Positions 8,545-16,812 of a DNA stretch of 64,000 nucleotides are shown one piece after another. The notes under the pieces were generated by a model. The model was not told where the DNA came from, did not search any database, and worked only from the letters and a program-made list of their open reading frames with translations. The translations under genes were made by a program, and so were the position numbers. Numbering within the stretch: the first letter of the stretch is position 1; each line of letters starts with the position of its first letter. Origin of the DNA: Clostridiaceae bacterium (GTDB taxonomy: Bacteria; Bacillota; Clostridia; Lachnospirales; Lachnospiraceae). The stretch spans positions 1 to 64,000 of the forward strand of contig CABJBA010000010.1 in NCBI GenBank assembly GCA_902363735.1, written 5' to 3'.

Positions 8545-9333
8545 ATGAATATCATTGTTTGCATCAAGCAGGTTCCTGATACAACGGAAATCAAGATCGA
8601 TCCGGTGAAAAATACCCTGATCCGAACCGGAGTTCCCAGCATCATGAACCCTTTTGATAAAAATGCATTGGAAACAGGCTTGCAGCTAAAGGACCGGTAC
8701 GGCGGCAAGGTAACAGCTATCTCCATGGGACCGTCTCAGGCAAAGGCTGTCTTAAGGGAAGCCCTTTCTATGGGAGCTGATGAAGCCTATCTGGTCACTG
8801 ACCGGGCATTTGGCGGCTCCGATACTTACGCCACCAGTTATATTTTGTCAAAGGCCATTGAAAAACTGGGGCCTTTTGATGTGATTCTGGGTGGAAAACA
8901 GGCCATTGACGGAGATACCGGACAGACAGCACCCAGCATTGCAGAGCATTTGGGCGCTGTCAGGCTCACTTATATTCTGGATTTAGAAGTGGAAGGGGAA
9001 AAGGTTATTGCAAAACGGCAGGTAGAGGAAGGAATTGAAATCGTGGAAGCCCGGCTTCCGGTGCTGTGCACTGCCACCAAGGAAAGTAACAAACCAAGGT
9101 ACGCTACCATCAGAGGGAAAATCGCTTCTTTAAAAGCTGAGATTCCGGAAATCAAGCTGGAAGACCTTCCCGGTTCAGATATTTCAAAAATGGGGCTTAA
9201 GGGCTCTCCCACCAAGGTGAAGGCAACGTTTACTCCCCAGAGAACTGCCAACGGAGTGGTCATTAAGGAAAACACACCGGAAGAAACTGCTGTTTTGCTG
9301 GTTGGCCGGCTGGACGACGCAAAATTACTGTAA
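8545..9333 (+). CDS. etfB: Electron transfer flavoprotein beta subunit (EtfB/FixA)
   Basis: The 262-aa small subunit of the heterodimeric electron transfer flavoprotein starts MNIIVCIKQVPDTTEIKIDP, a hallmark of EtfB/FixA. The signature region is VEARLPVLCTATKESNKPRYAT (about 168-190). It carries electrons between the two acyl-CoA dehydrogenases and a further partner. RBS GGGAGG precedes it, and the spacing to etfA is 16 bp. Its domain make-up agrees with clostridial Etf that can bind FAD in this subunit, but bifurcation cannot be judged from sequence alone. Confidence 0.94.
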   Translation: MNIIVCIKQVPDTTEIKIDPVKNTLIRTGVPSIMNPFDKNALETGLQLKDRYGGKVTAISMGPSQAKAVLREALSMGADEAYLVTDRAFGGSDTYATSYILSKAIEKLGPFDVILGGKQAIDGDTGQTAPSIAEHLGAVRLTYILDLEVEGEKVIAKRQVEEGIEIVEARLPVLCTATKESNKPRYATIRGKIASLKAEIPEIKLEDLPGSDISKMGLKGSPTKVKATFTPQRTANGVVIKENTPEETAVLLVGRLDDAKLL

Positions 9334-9349
9334 AAGGAGGCTGTTGACA

Positions 9350-10360
9350 ATGAGTTTTGAAACATGTAAAGACGTATGGGTATTTATGGAATGCTTTATG
9401 GGACAGCCAAAAAGTGCAGGTCCCCAGCTTCTGGGCCAGGGAAGAAAGCTGGCCCGGGGGTTAAAACAGGATTTATGTGCGGTTGTCATTGGTAAAGATG
9501 TGGATGAAGCCGTAAAGGCTGCCGGTGAATACGGAGCGGATAAGGTCTATGTGGTTCAGGGCGATGAATATGAAAATTATTCTGCCGATGGCTATGGCCA
9601 TGCATTTCTGGAATTATGTAAAAAATACGATCCCAATACCATTTTAATGGGAGCCACAGTAAATGGCAGGGATTTAGGGTCTAAAATTGCCGTAAGTCTT
9701 CGGACTGGACTGACTGCTGACTGCACTGCTCTCAGCGTTGATGAAAATACCGGAAACGTAATCTGGGAGCGTCCCGCATTTGGCGGGAATTTATATGCAC
9801 AGATTTTATGCAGCGAAACCAGGCCTCAGATGGGAACCTGCAGACCGGGTGCATTTAAACAGCCGGAGAAAAATCCGGATCATCAGCCGGTTATTATCCG
9901 GGAAGATATCAGGACGCCGAAAGAAATGATCCGAACCAGAGTCATTGACTTCATCAAAGCCTGTGAGGACAATGAAATCAGGCTTGATGAAGCAGAGATC
10001 ATTGTTTCCGGAGGCCGGGGAATGAAATCAGCAGAAAACTTTTCTCTTTTAAAAGAACTGGCCGATGTTCTCCAGGGCACTGTGGGCTGTTCCAGGGCTG
10101 CAGTGGATGCTGGGTGGATGACTCAGAACAGACAGGTTGGGCAGACCGGCGCTACGGTTGCTCCTAAAATTTATATTGCATGCGGAATCTCAGGGGCAGT
10201 ACAGCATGTGGCAGGCATGAGTGAGTCAGGAACCATTATTGCCATTAATAAAGATGAAACAGCTCCTATTTTTGAAGTGGCGGATTACTGCATTGTGGGG
10301 GATTTATTTGAAGTAGTTCCTGCCCTGGTAAAGGAATTGAAAGCTAGAAATCAGGAATAA
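9350..10360 (+). CDS. etfA: Electron transfer flavoprotein alpha subunit (EtfA/FixB)
   Basis: This 336-aa subunit begins MSFETCKDVWVFMECFMGQP, with AAAAGGAGG upstream; the longer frame from 9302 overlaps etfB and is not needed. The C-terminal FAD-binding domain is intact: GGRGMKSAENF, GATVAPKIYIACGISGAVQH and IAINKDETAPIFEVADYCIVGD. It pairs with EtfB as the shared redox carrier of the operon. The N-terminus lacks a ferredoxin-like extension. Confidence 0.94.
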   Translation: MSFETCKDVWVFMECFMGQPKSAGPQLLGQGRKLARGLKQDLCAVVIGKDVDEAVKAAGEYGADKVYVVQGDEYENYSADGYGHAFLELCKKYDPNTILMGATVNGRDLGSKIAVSLRTGLTADCTALSVDENTGNVIWERPAFGGNLYAQILCSETRPQMGTCRPGAFKQPEKNPDHQPVIIREDIRTPKEMIRTRVIDFIKACEDNEIRLDEAEIIVSGGRGMKSAENFSLLKELADVLQGTVGCSRAAVDAGWMTQNRQVGQTGATVAPKIYIACGISGAVQHVAGMSESGTIIAINKDETAPIFEVADYCIVGDLFEVVPALVKELKARNQE

Positions 10361-10399
10361 CCCGGAGTGCAGCTTCTTTTTATCCAAAGGAGACAGGTT

Positions 10400-12034
10400 A
10401 TGTTTGAAGAAATAAAAATTAATCCGGATCGGAAACATCATTACCTGAACATGGGGTACTGGACAGACCGGACATTGCTGGACTGCTGGGAGGATTCAGT
10501 TAAGCTGTATCCTGACCGGGAATATGTGGTGGATGACAGGGGATTTCGTTATACATACAGGCAAGTTGACGAAGCCGCTTCCAAAGTGGCATCCTTTCTC
10601 CTTTCCCAGGGCATAACTCCCCGGGACGTAGTCTCCTATCAGCTTCCCATCTGGAGCGAGTTTGTCATTATTACCCTTGCCTGTTTCAAGGCCGGAGCAG
10701 TTGCCCATCCTATTGCCATGTGTTATGAAAAAAAGGATTTAATTCGTTCCATGAATATGACGGAATCCAGGGCATACTTTGGCCCCACTTTTTTTCACAA
10801 GACGGATTATGAGACTCTGATCCTGTCGGCATGGCAGGAGCTTCCGCACTTAAAAACAGTGGTTTTACTGGATCAAAACAAAGAAAGAACAAGCAATACC
10901 ATTACCTTAAAGGAGATTCTGGAACAGTTTGAACCTTTAAAAAACCAACTCCGCTACGGTCTGACCGGTCAGGATGTGGCTGTGATTCTCGGTACTTCGG
11001 GTACCACCTGCGGCACCAAGGGGGTGCTTCTTACCCACGACAACATCCGCTACAGTGAAGAAATCTTTAACAGGGAGCTGGGGCTGACCAAAGATGCAAT
11101 TATGTTTATGCCTGCTCCCCTAAACCATGCAACCGGATTTCATCACGGAATCATTGCTCCCATGCTCCTTGGCGCAAAACTGGTATTACAGCAGAAATAC
11201 TGCTGCCGGGAAGCCATTGACTTAATGAATCTGGAGAAATGCACCTATTCCATGGGAGCTACTCCTTTCATCTACGATATTTTAAGGGAGCTGGAAACAA
11301 ACGGCGGAGCTTTACCTTTCTTAAAATTCTATCTCTGCGGCGGCGCTCCGGTGCCTGGCTATATGGTGCAGAAGGCAAGGAGCTATGGGATTCTCCTCTG
11401 TGAAGTTTATGGCTCCACCGAAAGCGTTCCTCATGTCTTTGTAAGGCCTGAGGAAGCATTGGTCTTAAACGGAACCACTTCCGGCAGACCTTTGGAGGGC
11501 ATTGAGGTCCGTGTGGTGGATGAAAACGGAAATGATGTCCCCAAAGGGTCTCCGGGAGAAGAGATATCCAGAGGGCCTAATGTATTTGTGGGGTACCTAA
11601 AAAACCGGGAAGTCACCGATGAATCTTTGGATGATGATGGGTGGTTTTACAGCGGGGATATCTGTACCATGGATGAGGCTGGAAACCTTCGCATCATTGG
11701 ACGGAAAAAAGACATGATTGTCCGGGGCGGGGAAAACTTAAATTCCAATGAAATCAACGATTACCTGGAGGGGTGTCCCGGAATCGCGGATCACACGGTA
11801 ATCGGAATGTCTGATGAACGGCTTGGAGAAAGGATTTGCGCTTTTGCTGTGCCTCTTCCCGGCTATGAAAGTCTGAAGCTTTATGATGTCATTTGCTTTT
11901 TAAAAGAAAAGCAGGTTCCTAAGCGGTTTTGGCCGGAACGACTGGAACTGATTGAAAGGATTCCCCATACAGGCAGCGGCAAGGTGAAAAAATACATATT
12001 AAAAGAAGAATTAATAAAACGGATGAAGGAGTGA
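10400..12034 (+). CDS. AMP-forming acyl-CoA ligase (CaiC-like)
   Basis: This 544-aa adenylate-forming enzyme carries the family's core motifs: ATP-binding GTSGTTCGTKGV (about 204-215), YGSTES, GWFYSGD and GRKKDMIVRGGENL. The C-terminal catalytic lysine lies in HTGSGKVKKYIL. It activates a carboxylic acid to its CoA thioester via an acyl-AMP. In the carnitine system CaiC primes the cycle that the CoA-transferase then keeps going, and the same logic fits here. The start at 10400 follows AAAGGAGA. The substrate acid is not predictable from these motifs. Confidence 0.88.
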   Translation: MFEEIKINPDRKHHYLNMGYWTDRTLLDCWEDSVKLYPDREYVVDDRGFRYTYRQVDEAASKVASFLLSQGITPRDVVSYQLPIWSEFVIITLACFKAGAVAHPIAMCYEKKDLIRSMNMTESRAYFGPTFFHKTDYETLILSAWQELPHLKTVVLLDQNKERTSNTITLKEILEQFEPLKNQLRYGLTGQDVAVILGTSGTTCGTKGVLLTHDNIRYSEEIFNRELGLTKDAIMFMPAPLNHATGFHHGIIAPMLLGAKLVLQQKYCCREAIDLMNLEKCTYSMGATPFIYDILRELETNGGALPFLKFYLCGGAPVPGYMVQKARSYGILLCEVYGSTESVPHVFVRPEEALVLNGTTSGRPLEGIEVRVVDENGNDVPKGSPGEEISRGPNVFVGYLKNREVTDESLDDDGWFYSGDICTMDEAGNLRIIGRKKDMIVRGGENLNSNEINDYLEGCPGIADHTVIGMSDERLGERICAFAVPLPGYESLKLYDVICFLKEKQVPKRFWPERLELIERIPHTGSGKVKKYILKEELIKRMKE

Positions 12035-12040
12035 CCGGTT

Positions 12041-12598
12041 ATGACGGAACAGAAATTCGGGCCGCGAAGATGCCGTGACACCAGAAAACCAGCAGCCAGT
12101 CAATGTCCTGACGTGTATTTTTACCGGTGTTTGAAATGCGGCGCTTTGTTTCCTGTTACCGGAGGAAACGCAGGGAGGGAAACGGAAATCTTTTGCTGCG
12201 GAGCAAAAGCAGAGTTTCTGGTTCCCGCAGGGCCGGAAAATATAAAAGAGAAGTTACAGTTAAGCTACCAAATTACCGGAGGGTACAATGACAATGCCGT
12301 AAAGGTTTCCTGGAAATTCGCCAAAAAGGACTACGAACCAAAATGGATTTACTTAAAAACATTTACCGGAGGGTATTTAAAGTATGTGGCAGAGACAAAG
12401 CGTCCGCCAATGGTATTTGCCCTGGCTGACACCGATGCATTTTCCTATTGTGACGAAGATCCTTGTCTGGAATGTGTCTTCCGCTGCAAGAGAGGCTTTA
12501 TCATCTATGTCTATGGAGAGGAAACAGGACTGTCGGAAATCTCTCTGGATAAAATGAATGCCCAATGGCAGTCAGGGGCAAAAGAAAAAAACAATTAA
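12041..12598 (+). CDS. Desulfoferrodoxin-like protein with eroded superoxide reductase site
   Basis: This 185-aa protein of unassigned role resembles two-domain desulfoferrodoxin. Residues 30-53 hold a desulforedoxin-like FeCys4 pattern (Cys30, Cys33, Cys52, Cys53: CLKCG...FCCG). Next comes FLVPAGPENIKEK, matching the family's LVPNTVDAAKEK region. The second half (KWIYLKTFTGGY...VFALADTDAFSYC) resembles the superoxide reductase domain. However, the His ligands expected at KHVP, HPM.EEH and HGLW are absent, while extra Cys residues appear (SYCDEDPCLECVFRC). So center I looks kept and catalytic center II lost. It sits 6 bp after the ligase with a good RBS. A role as redox partner or sensor is inference; homology should be checked by profile search. 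Confidence 0.6.
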   Translation: MTEQKFGPRRCRDTRKPAASQCPDVYFYRCLKCGALFPVTGGNAGRETEIFCCGAKAEFLVPAGPENIKEKLQLSYQITGGYNDNAVKVSWKFAKKDYEPKWIYLKTFTGGYLKYVAETKRPPMVFALADTDAFSYCDEDPCLECVFRCKRGFIIYVYGEETGLSEISLDKMNAQWQSGAKEKNN

Positions 12599-12614
12599 TA
12601 TTGGAGGTAAGCTT

Positions 12615-13916
12615 ATGTTAGCAATGATCGGTTTAATTATTGCCATTACACTTCTGGTTATTATGATCATCAAAGGCATTGACATGATAACAGCAACCAT
12701 TATTACCGCTGCTGTTATTCTTGTGACCAGCGGATTAAATATTGCAGAAGGATTTCTCACCACCTTTTCCGGCGGTGCAGGGGGCTTTGTTGCATCCTGG
12801 TTTTTAATCCTTGGACTGGGCGGAGTTTTCGGCCAATTGGTGCTGGAAACAGGCCTTGCTACAAAAATCGCCAAAACACTGACCGGAAAACTGGGCGCAA
12901 AGATGGTGGGACTGGTAATCCTGATCTGTACATTTTTTATTACCCTGCTTGGAATTAACGGATATATTATGGTATTTGTCTTATATCCCATTGCAGATAA
13001 CCTGCTGCGGCAGAACAAAATGGACCGGAGAGTACTGCCCTTTCTCCTTCTGGGAGGAGGCGCTTCTGCCAATGGATTTGCATATTCCCTGGATATCTGC
13101 AACGTGCTTCCCAGCAATTACTTAAATACTTCTTTAGGATCGGCTCCTTTTTTGTCTTTTATCTTTACGGCGATTCTGGCCGTATGCTATTTCCTGTATT
13201 TCAATTATGCCCAGAAGCAGAGCAGAAAAAATCATACGGAGGCAGAGCTTCTAGCCATGTATAAGGATGAAAGCAGCATAATGAAAGATGAGGAACTGCC
13301 AGGTATTTTTATCTCTGTCCTTCCCTTTGTGCTGGTTTTGGGATCGGTGGTGGTAACTTCAGGCTGGGGAACTTCTACCAGCATTATGTTTTCTCTTGTA
13401 ATCGGCATTCTTTTAATTGTGATCACACAGTTTAAACATATTAAAAACATCAAGGCTTCCATTAAAAGCGGAAGCGGGTCCGGCTTAAGTTCCATGCTTA
13501 CGGTGGCGGCTGTTATGGGGCTTTCCAAGGTTCTTGGGGCTTCCCCCGCATTTCAAAATCTGCAGCAAGCGGTTCTGGCTATGAATATGCCTGTATATTT
13601 AAAGGCATTTTTCGGAACCACAGTTTTAACTGGTCTGACCGGCTCTGCCATTTCAGGGGAAACCATCTTTATGGAAAGCTTCGGGCAGGCATTTGTGGAT
13701 ATGGGAGTCAATATCCAGGCCCTTCACCGCATTGTCACAGAGTCAGCTTTGATCTTAAATAAGCTGCCAAACTCGTCCGTTGCCATTCTGACCATGTCCA
13801 TATGCGGATGCAGCTTAAAGGAAAGCTATAAGCATATTATTTTAGGGACTACCATTCCTGCTTTTGTAGCCGGACTCACCATAGCACTTTTGGCTACTGC
13901 AGGATTTGTGTTTTAA
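12615..13916 (+). CDS. GntP-like membrane permease
   Basis: The 433-aa integral membrane protein has about 11-13 hydrophobic segments and GntP/ion-transporter superfamily features (GGVFGQLVLETGLATKIAKTL, LLGINGYIMVFVLYPIA, GSAISGETIFMES). The superfamily takes up gluconate and other organic anions by cation symport. As last gene of the acyl-CoA operon it probably imports the acid that the ligase and CoA-transferase process. The start at 12615 is set by TTGGAGGTAAGCTT; the longer frame overlaps the upstream gene. A strong terminator follows. Confidence 0.82.
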   Translation: MLAMIGLIIAITLLVIMIIKGIDMITATIITAAVILVTSGLNIAEGFLTTFSGGAGGFVASWFLILGLGGVFGQLVLETGLATKIAKTLTGKLGAKMVGLVILICTFFITLLGINGYIMVFVLYPIADNLLRQNKMDRRVLPFLLLGGGASANGFAYSLDICNVLPSNYLNTSLGSAPFLSFIFTAILAVCYFLYFNYAQKQSRKNHTEAELLAMYKDESSIMKDEELPGIFISVLPFVLVLGSVVVTSGWGTSTSIMFSLVIGILLIVITQFKHIKNIKASIKSGSGSGLSSMLTVAAVMGLSKVLGASPAFQNLQQAVLAMNMPVYLKAFFGTTVLTGLTGSAISGETIFMESFGQAFVDMGVNIQALHRIVTESALILNKLPNSSVAILTMSICGCSLKESYKHIILGTTIPAFVAGLTIALLATAGFVF

Positions 13917-13928
13917 CCGGATTATTTT

Positions 13929-13962
13929 AAGGGTACTGCCAATTATCAGCAGTACCCTTTTT
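13929..13962. terminator. Bidirectional terminator of the acyl-CoA operon and LysR gene
   Basis: AAGGGTACTGC / GCAGTACCCTT form an 11-bp perfect stem with a 9-nt loop, followed by TTTTTC on the plus strand. It sits between the convergent permease and LysR genes and can serve both. Confidence 0.9.
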
Positions 13963-13981
13963 CTTCATCCTAATATTCTAT

Positions 13982-14875
13982 TTATGACTTTTGAGGTAAC
14001 TTCATCTCATGAGCCACAATAAAATCTGCAAATGCCTCTACAGCAGATGATATAAAATTCTTTTTGCTGTAAGCCATATAAATCAGTCTGGCATCCTTTG
14101 GAACATCAGTCAGTTTAATAATGACCAGGCTGTCAAACTGTTTTAAAAATGAAGTCCGGGCCACAACGGCCGCCAGCGGACTCTCGCAGACCACTCCTCC
14201 AATGGAAATTTCATCATCGTAAGAAAAAGCCGCTTCTAATTTGTGTTCCTTTAAAAGCTGTCCCACCACTTTGCCGATGGGGATGGTTTCCCGGTATGTA
14301 ATCAGATTATAGTTTTTCAAATCACTCAGACAAACTTCTTTTCTGCCTGCCAGAGCATGGTTCTTATTGACGATCAGCACCAGTTCCTGAGTCAGAATGG
14401 GCACAAACACCAGATCTGGTTCTTCTTCAACTTTGGAGCAAAACCCCAGGTCATACTTCCCCGCAGATACACTATGAGCCACTTCCACTGAATGTCCATG
14501 AAATATGTTAAACTTTGTCCGTGGATTTTTCTTTCTGTAATTTTGTATGGCAGAAGGAAGAAAATCCCCCAGAAGAGTCGGAATGCATCCAATATCAATG
14601 CTTCCCTCAACCTGACCGGAATGGCTTTTCATAGAAGCAATTCCTCTTTCAAGCTCATTAAGAGCCTGTGATACATTAAAATAAAATTCTTCTCCATATT
14701 TGGTAAGCTGCACATTCCTCCCTTTTTTCTGAAACAGGGCTACCCCCAGTTCCTGTTCCAGGGATGCAATGGAATCGCTTAAAGAAGGCTGGGCAATATA
14801 AAGTTCTTTTGCCGCTTTTGTGTAATGCTGCAGTTCTGCCAGTTTCAGGAAATAATATAGCTGTGATAGATTCAT
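13982..14875 (-). CDS. LysR-family transcriptional regulator
   Basis: This 297-aa regulator has an N-terminal winged HTH (MNLSQLYYFLKLAELQHYTKAAKELYIAQPSLSDSI, within residues 1-60). A periplasmic-binding-like effector domain follows, with the CysB-family pattern (DIGCIPTLLGDFLP, LVLIVNKNHALAG). The start at 14875 follows GGGAGGTTAT; an upstream ATG at 14893 lies before that RBS. It is convergent with the acyl-CoA operon, so it may regulate that operon with its substrate or CoA ester as ligand, but the promoter at 4800 is 10 kb away and the link is inference. Confidence 0.9.
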   Translation of the reverse strand: MNLSQLYYFLKLAELQHYTKAAKELYIAQPSLSDSIASLEQELGVALFQKKGRNVQLTKYGEEFYFNVSQALNELERGIASMKSHSGQVEGSIDIGCIPTLLGDFLPSAIQNYRKKNPRTKFNIFHGHSVEVAHSVSAGKYDLGFCSKVEEEPDLVFVPILTQELVLIVNKNHALAGRKEVCLSDLKNYNLITYRETIPIGKVVGQLLKEHKLEAAFSYDDEISIGGVVCESPLAAVVARTSFLKQFDSLVIIKLTDVPKDARLIYMAYSKKNFISSAVEAFADFIVAHEMKLPQKS

Positions 14876-14982
14876 ATAACCTCCCTGGTCCAAACATTAT
14901 ATTTCATTTTTCCCTTGTTATTATTTTATCATATGCACAGAATAATTGCTATATTTCCCGGGAATATATTATATTTTTTTGA

Positions 14983-15522
14983 CTACAGACCCATGTCTCT
15001 GGCATCATCGGATAAGAACCTGTGGTAAGTGATATGATTTCCATGGAACTTCACATAATACCGGTAATTATCAACAGATGGATCCTCAAAAAATATGATG
15101 TAGTCGCACTCCTCATCCCTGGAAGTCATGCAGCAAACCCTTCCGTCGGTATATTTTTGAAATACATTTAAAATATCTTCTAATGTTGTATGGGGCATTT
15201 CCACTGTTTCAATGAACTCTTTTAAAAATCCATTGTCCTGTATATTCTCCCATACATACTTTACCCCTTCCGGCGGTATCTCAAAGCAGAACCGTTCCCG
15301 GCTTTTTAAGATTCTTATATTTCCTAACCGTTCCCTCACATATTTTTTAAAGCCTTCGATTACCGTCTTGATTTCCCGGTCCGGTTCTCCGCTTATGCCC
15401 AAAAGATTTGTCAGAGCCTTTTCCGGATAATAAAAACGTATCACTTCTTCTTCGTATCCTAATTTTATCTGTACTTCTTTTATGGAGCTGATGAGCATCC
15501 GCTCCAAATCTGCATATTCCAT
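14983..15522 (-). CDS. DUF3877 family protein
   Basis: This 179-aa soluble protein matches DUF3877, a family largely limited to Lachnospiraceae and relatives, with no known function. Landmarks are MEYADLERMLISSIKEVQIKLGYEEE and IRFYYPEKALTNLL near the N-terminus, and CDYIIFFEDP / YYVKFHGNHITYHRF near the end. The start at 15522 follows AACTGGAGGAACAG. The longer frame to 15642 runs through the duplicated rlmH tail described below and should not be used. It probably sat directly after rlmH before the island inserted. Confidence 0.8.
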   Translation of the reverse strand: MEYADLERMLISSIKEVQIKLGYEEEVIRFYYPEKALTNLLGISGEPDREIKTVIEGFKKYVRERLGNIRILKSRERFCFEIPPEGVKYVWENIQDNGFLKEFIETVEMPHTTLEDILNVFQKYTDGRVCCMTSRDEECDYIIFFEDPSVDNYRYYVKFHGNHITYHRFLSDDARDMGL

Positions 15523-15591
15523 GTCTGTTCCTCCAGTTATATTTCCGTTGTATTCCCTGCTATTTCGACTCAAACGGTCCATTCTGTTCTC

Positions 15592-15614
15592 ATTTATGAT
15601 ATGGCTCTCCATAA
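15592..15614 (-). repeat. Left direct repeat: duplicated rlmH 3' end (att-like)
   Basis: This 23-bp stretch matches 19403-19425 at 21 of 23 positions in the same orientation. Read on the minus strand it encodes the RlmH C-terminus I-x-Y-G-E-P-Y-H-K followed by a TGA stop, with an in-frame TAG just upstream, so it is a detached copy of the gene end. Its minus-strand sequence around CATATCATAAATGA closely resembles, from memory, the staphylococcal SCC integration site in orfX/rlmH. Confidence 0.8.
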
Positions 15615-15757
15615 CATATCTAAGTACGTAAGAACATTTCACATTACTCTTTCTTCAATATTTATTTTGCAGCACAACTGCAATAATGTATGAGTAGATT
15701 AACGGATTATCATAAACACATAATTTCAAATAGCAATACATACATATAACATAACAA

Positions 15758-15790
15758 AAGCTGTACAGAATATATACTACTGGACAGCTT
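15758..15790 (-). terminator. Possible terminator of the island's two-gene operon
   Basis: On the minus strand AAGCTGT and ACAGCTT pair around a 19-nt loop, followed by TTGTTAT. It lies about 47 bp after the stop of the winged-helix gene. The arms repeat the half-sites of the operator-like palindrome at 17597-17612, so a protein-binding role is an alternative. Confidence 0.4.
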
Positions 15791-15836
15791 CATCATTATT
15801 TACTAAATCTTCTAACAAAAACGACCATTCTTATTA

Positions 15837-16799
15837 TCATGCACTTTTATTTTCATCAATAATCATCTGTACAAAATCTTTAGCACCTTGCAAAAGTCTG
15901 TTTCTGTTTGCTTTTTTATTATTTTCATCTTGCCCTGATTTAAACCAAATTTTATTCCTTTTAAATACACCATTTATTTTATCAATAGTGGTAGGTAGAC
16001 CAAGCACATCCGTCATTAGATATTCAATATCACTAACAGAAAAAGTATCACCTTTACCTTCATTCATAATTATATACATTACCAATAACATTTGTTTTTT
16101 AAATGAATCTTGTTCTTTTATTACTGGATAGTTATTCAGATTCAACTCATCTGGATTCAAATTCCAATATATAGATGAATTTTTTGTTCTTGTCCTACGT
16201 GGTTTGCTAACTTTACTCTTTTCTGCTTTATCCTCTTTTGGTTGGTACGATTCCACATATCTTATTCCATCTTCAGTCAATTTATAAGGTTTAGGAAGCT
16301 TTTTCTCTGCATATGGATCGTCCATAATATGACCTTTTTGAACCAAACGTTTTACCAAATCACTGTTATTAGAATATTTAGACCTCCTGGCTTCAATATA
16401 ATATTGCTTTACATTTTCAGTTGTAAAAGAAACTACACCATTTTTCTTTTCATCATAGTATGCAGCCACCAGTACAAAATCCACATCTGATAATCTTCCA
16501 TATTTTGACATAAATGAAGAAAGGCTAGTTCTGGACAGGTCATCGTTTATACCATCATTTACTACGTAGACATCATTATTCTCATTGTCGTTAATAGCAA
16601 GCTTTATTGATGTTTGTTCAACTGCCTGAATATATTGTGACGCTTGCTTTGTACCACGTATGTTTACAATTGCATCTACCGCAGCAGGCAAAATAGTTGT
16701 CAAAAATACGTTTCTTTCACGCTCTACTACATCCGCTGCCCCCTCCGTTTCAAATTCAATTTCCCCTATTTTAAATTTTACCCTATTCTCTCTCTCCAT
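15837..16799 (-). CDS. Island protein with two winged-helix-like modules, function unknown
   Basis: The product has 320 aa and no family I can name with certainty. The N-terminus (VKFKIGEIEFETEGAADVV, about 7-30) leads into a helical segment rich in VDAIVNIRG. Two modules then look like diverged copies of one winged-helix fold: about 100-195 (VDFVLVAAYYDEKKNGVVSFT...LTEDGIRYV) and about 235-315 (QMLLVMYIIMNEGKGDTFSVS...LLQGAKDFV), joined by a Lys/Arg-rich linker (KPRRTRTKNS). This suggests a DNA-binding protein. It is 13 bp downstream of the DUF4145 gene, and GGGGGATGTTAG precedes its ATG. The pairing suggests a functional unit, possibly defence. Confidence 0.6.
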   Translation of the reverse strand: MERENRVKFKIGEIEFETEGAADVVERERNVFLTTILPAAVDAIVNIRGTKQASQYIQAVEQTSIKLAINDNENNDVYVVNDGINDDLSRTSLSSFMSKYGRLSDVDFVLVAAYYDEKKNGVVSFTTENVKQYYIEARRSKYSNNSDLVKRLVQKGHIMDDPYAEKKLPKPYKLTEDGIRYVESYQPKEDKAEKSKVSKPRRTRTKNSSIYWNLNPDELNLNNYPVIKEQDSFKKQMLLVMYIIMNEGKGDTFSVSDIEYLMTDVLGLPTTIDKINGVFKRNKIWFKSGQDENNKKANRNRLLQGAKDFVQMIIDENKSA

Positions 16800-16812
16800 C
16801 TAACATCCCCCA

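Noticed and set aside
15523..15642. Longer DUF3877 reading frame with 40 extra N-terminal residues
   Set aside because: The extension passes through the duplicated rlmH tail in another frame and a good RBS marks the start at 15522.
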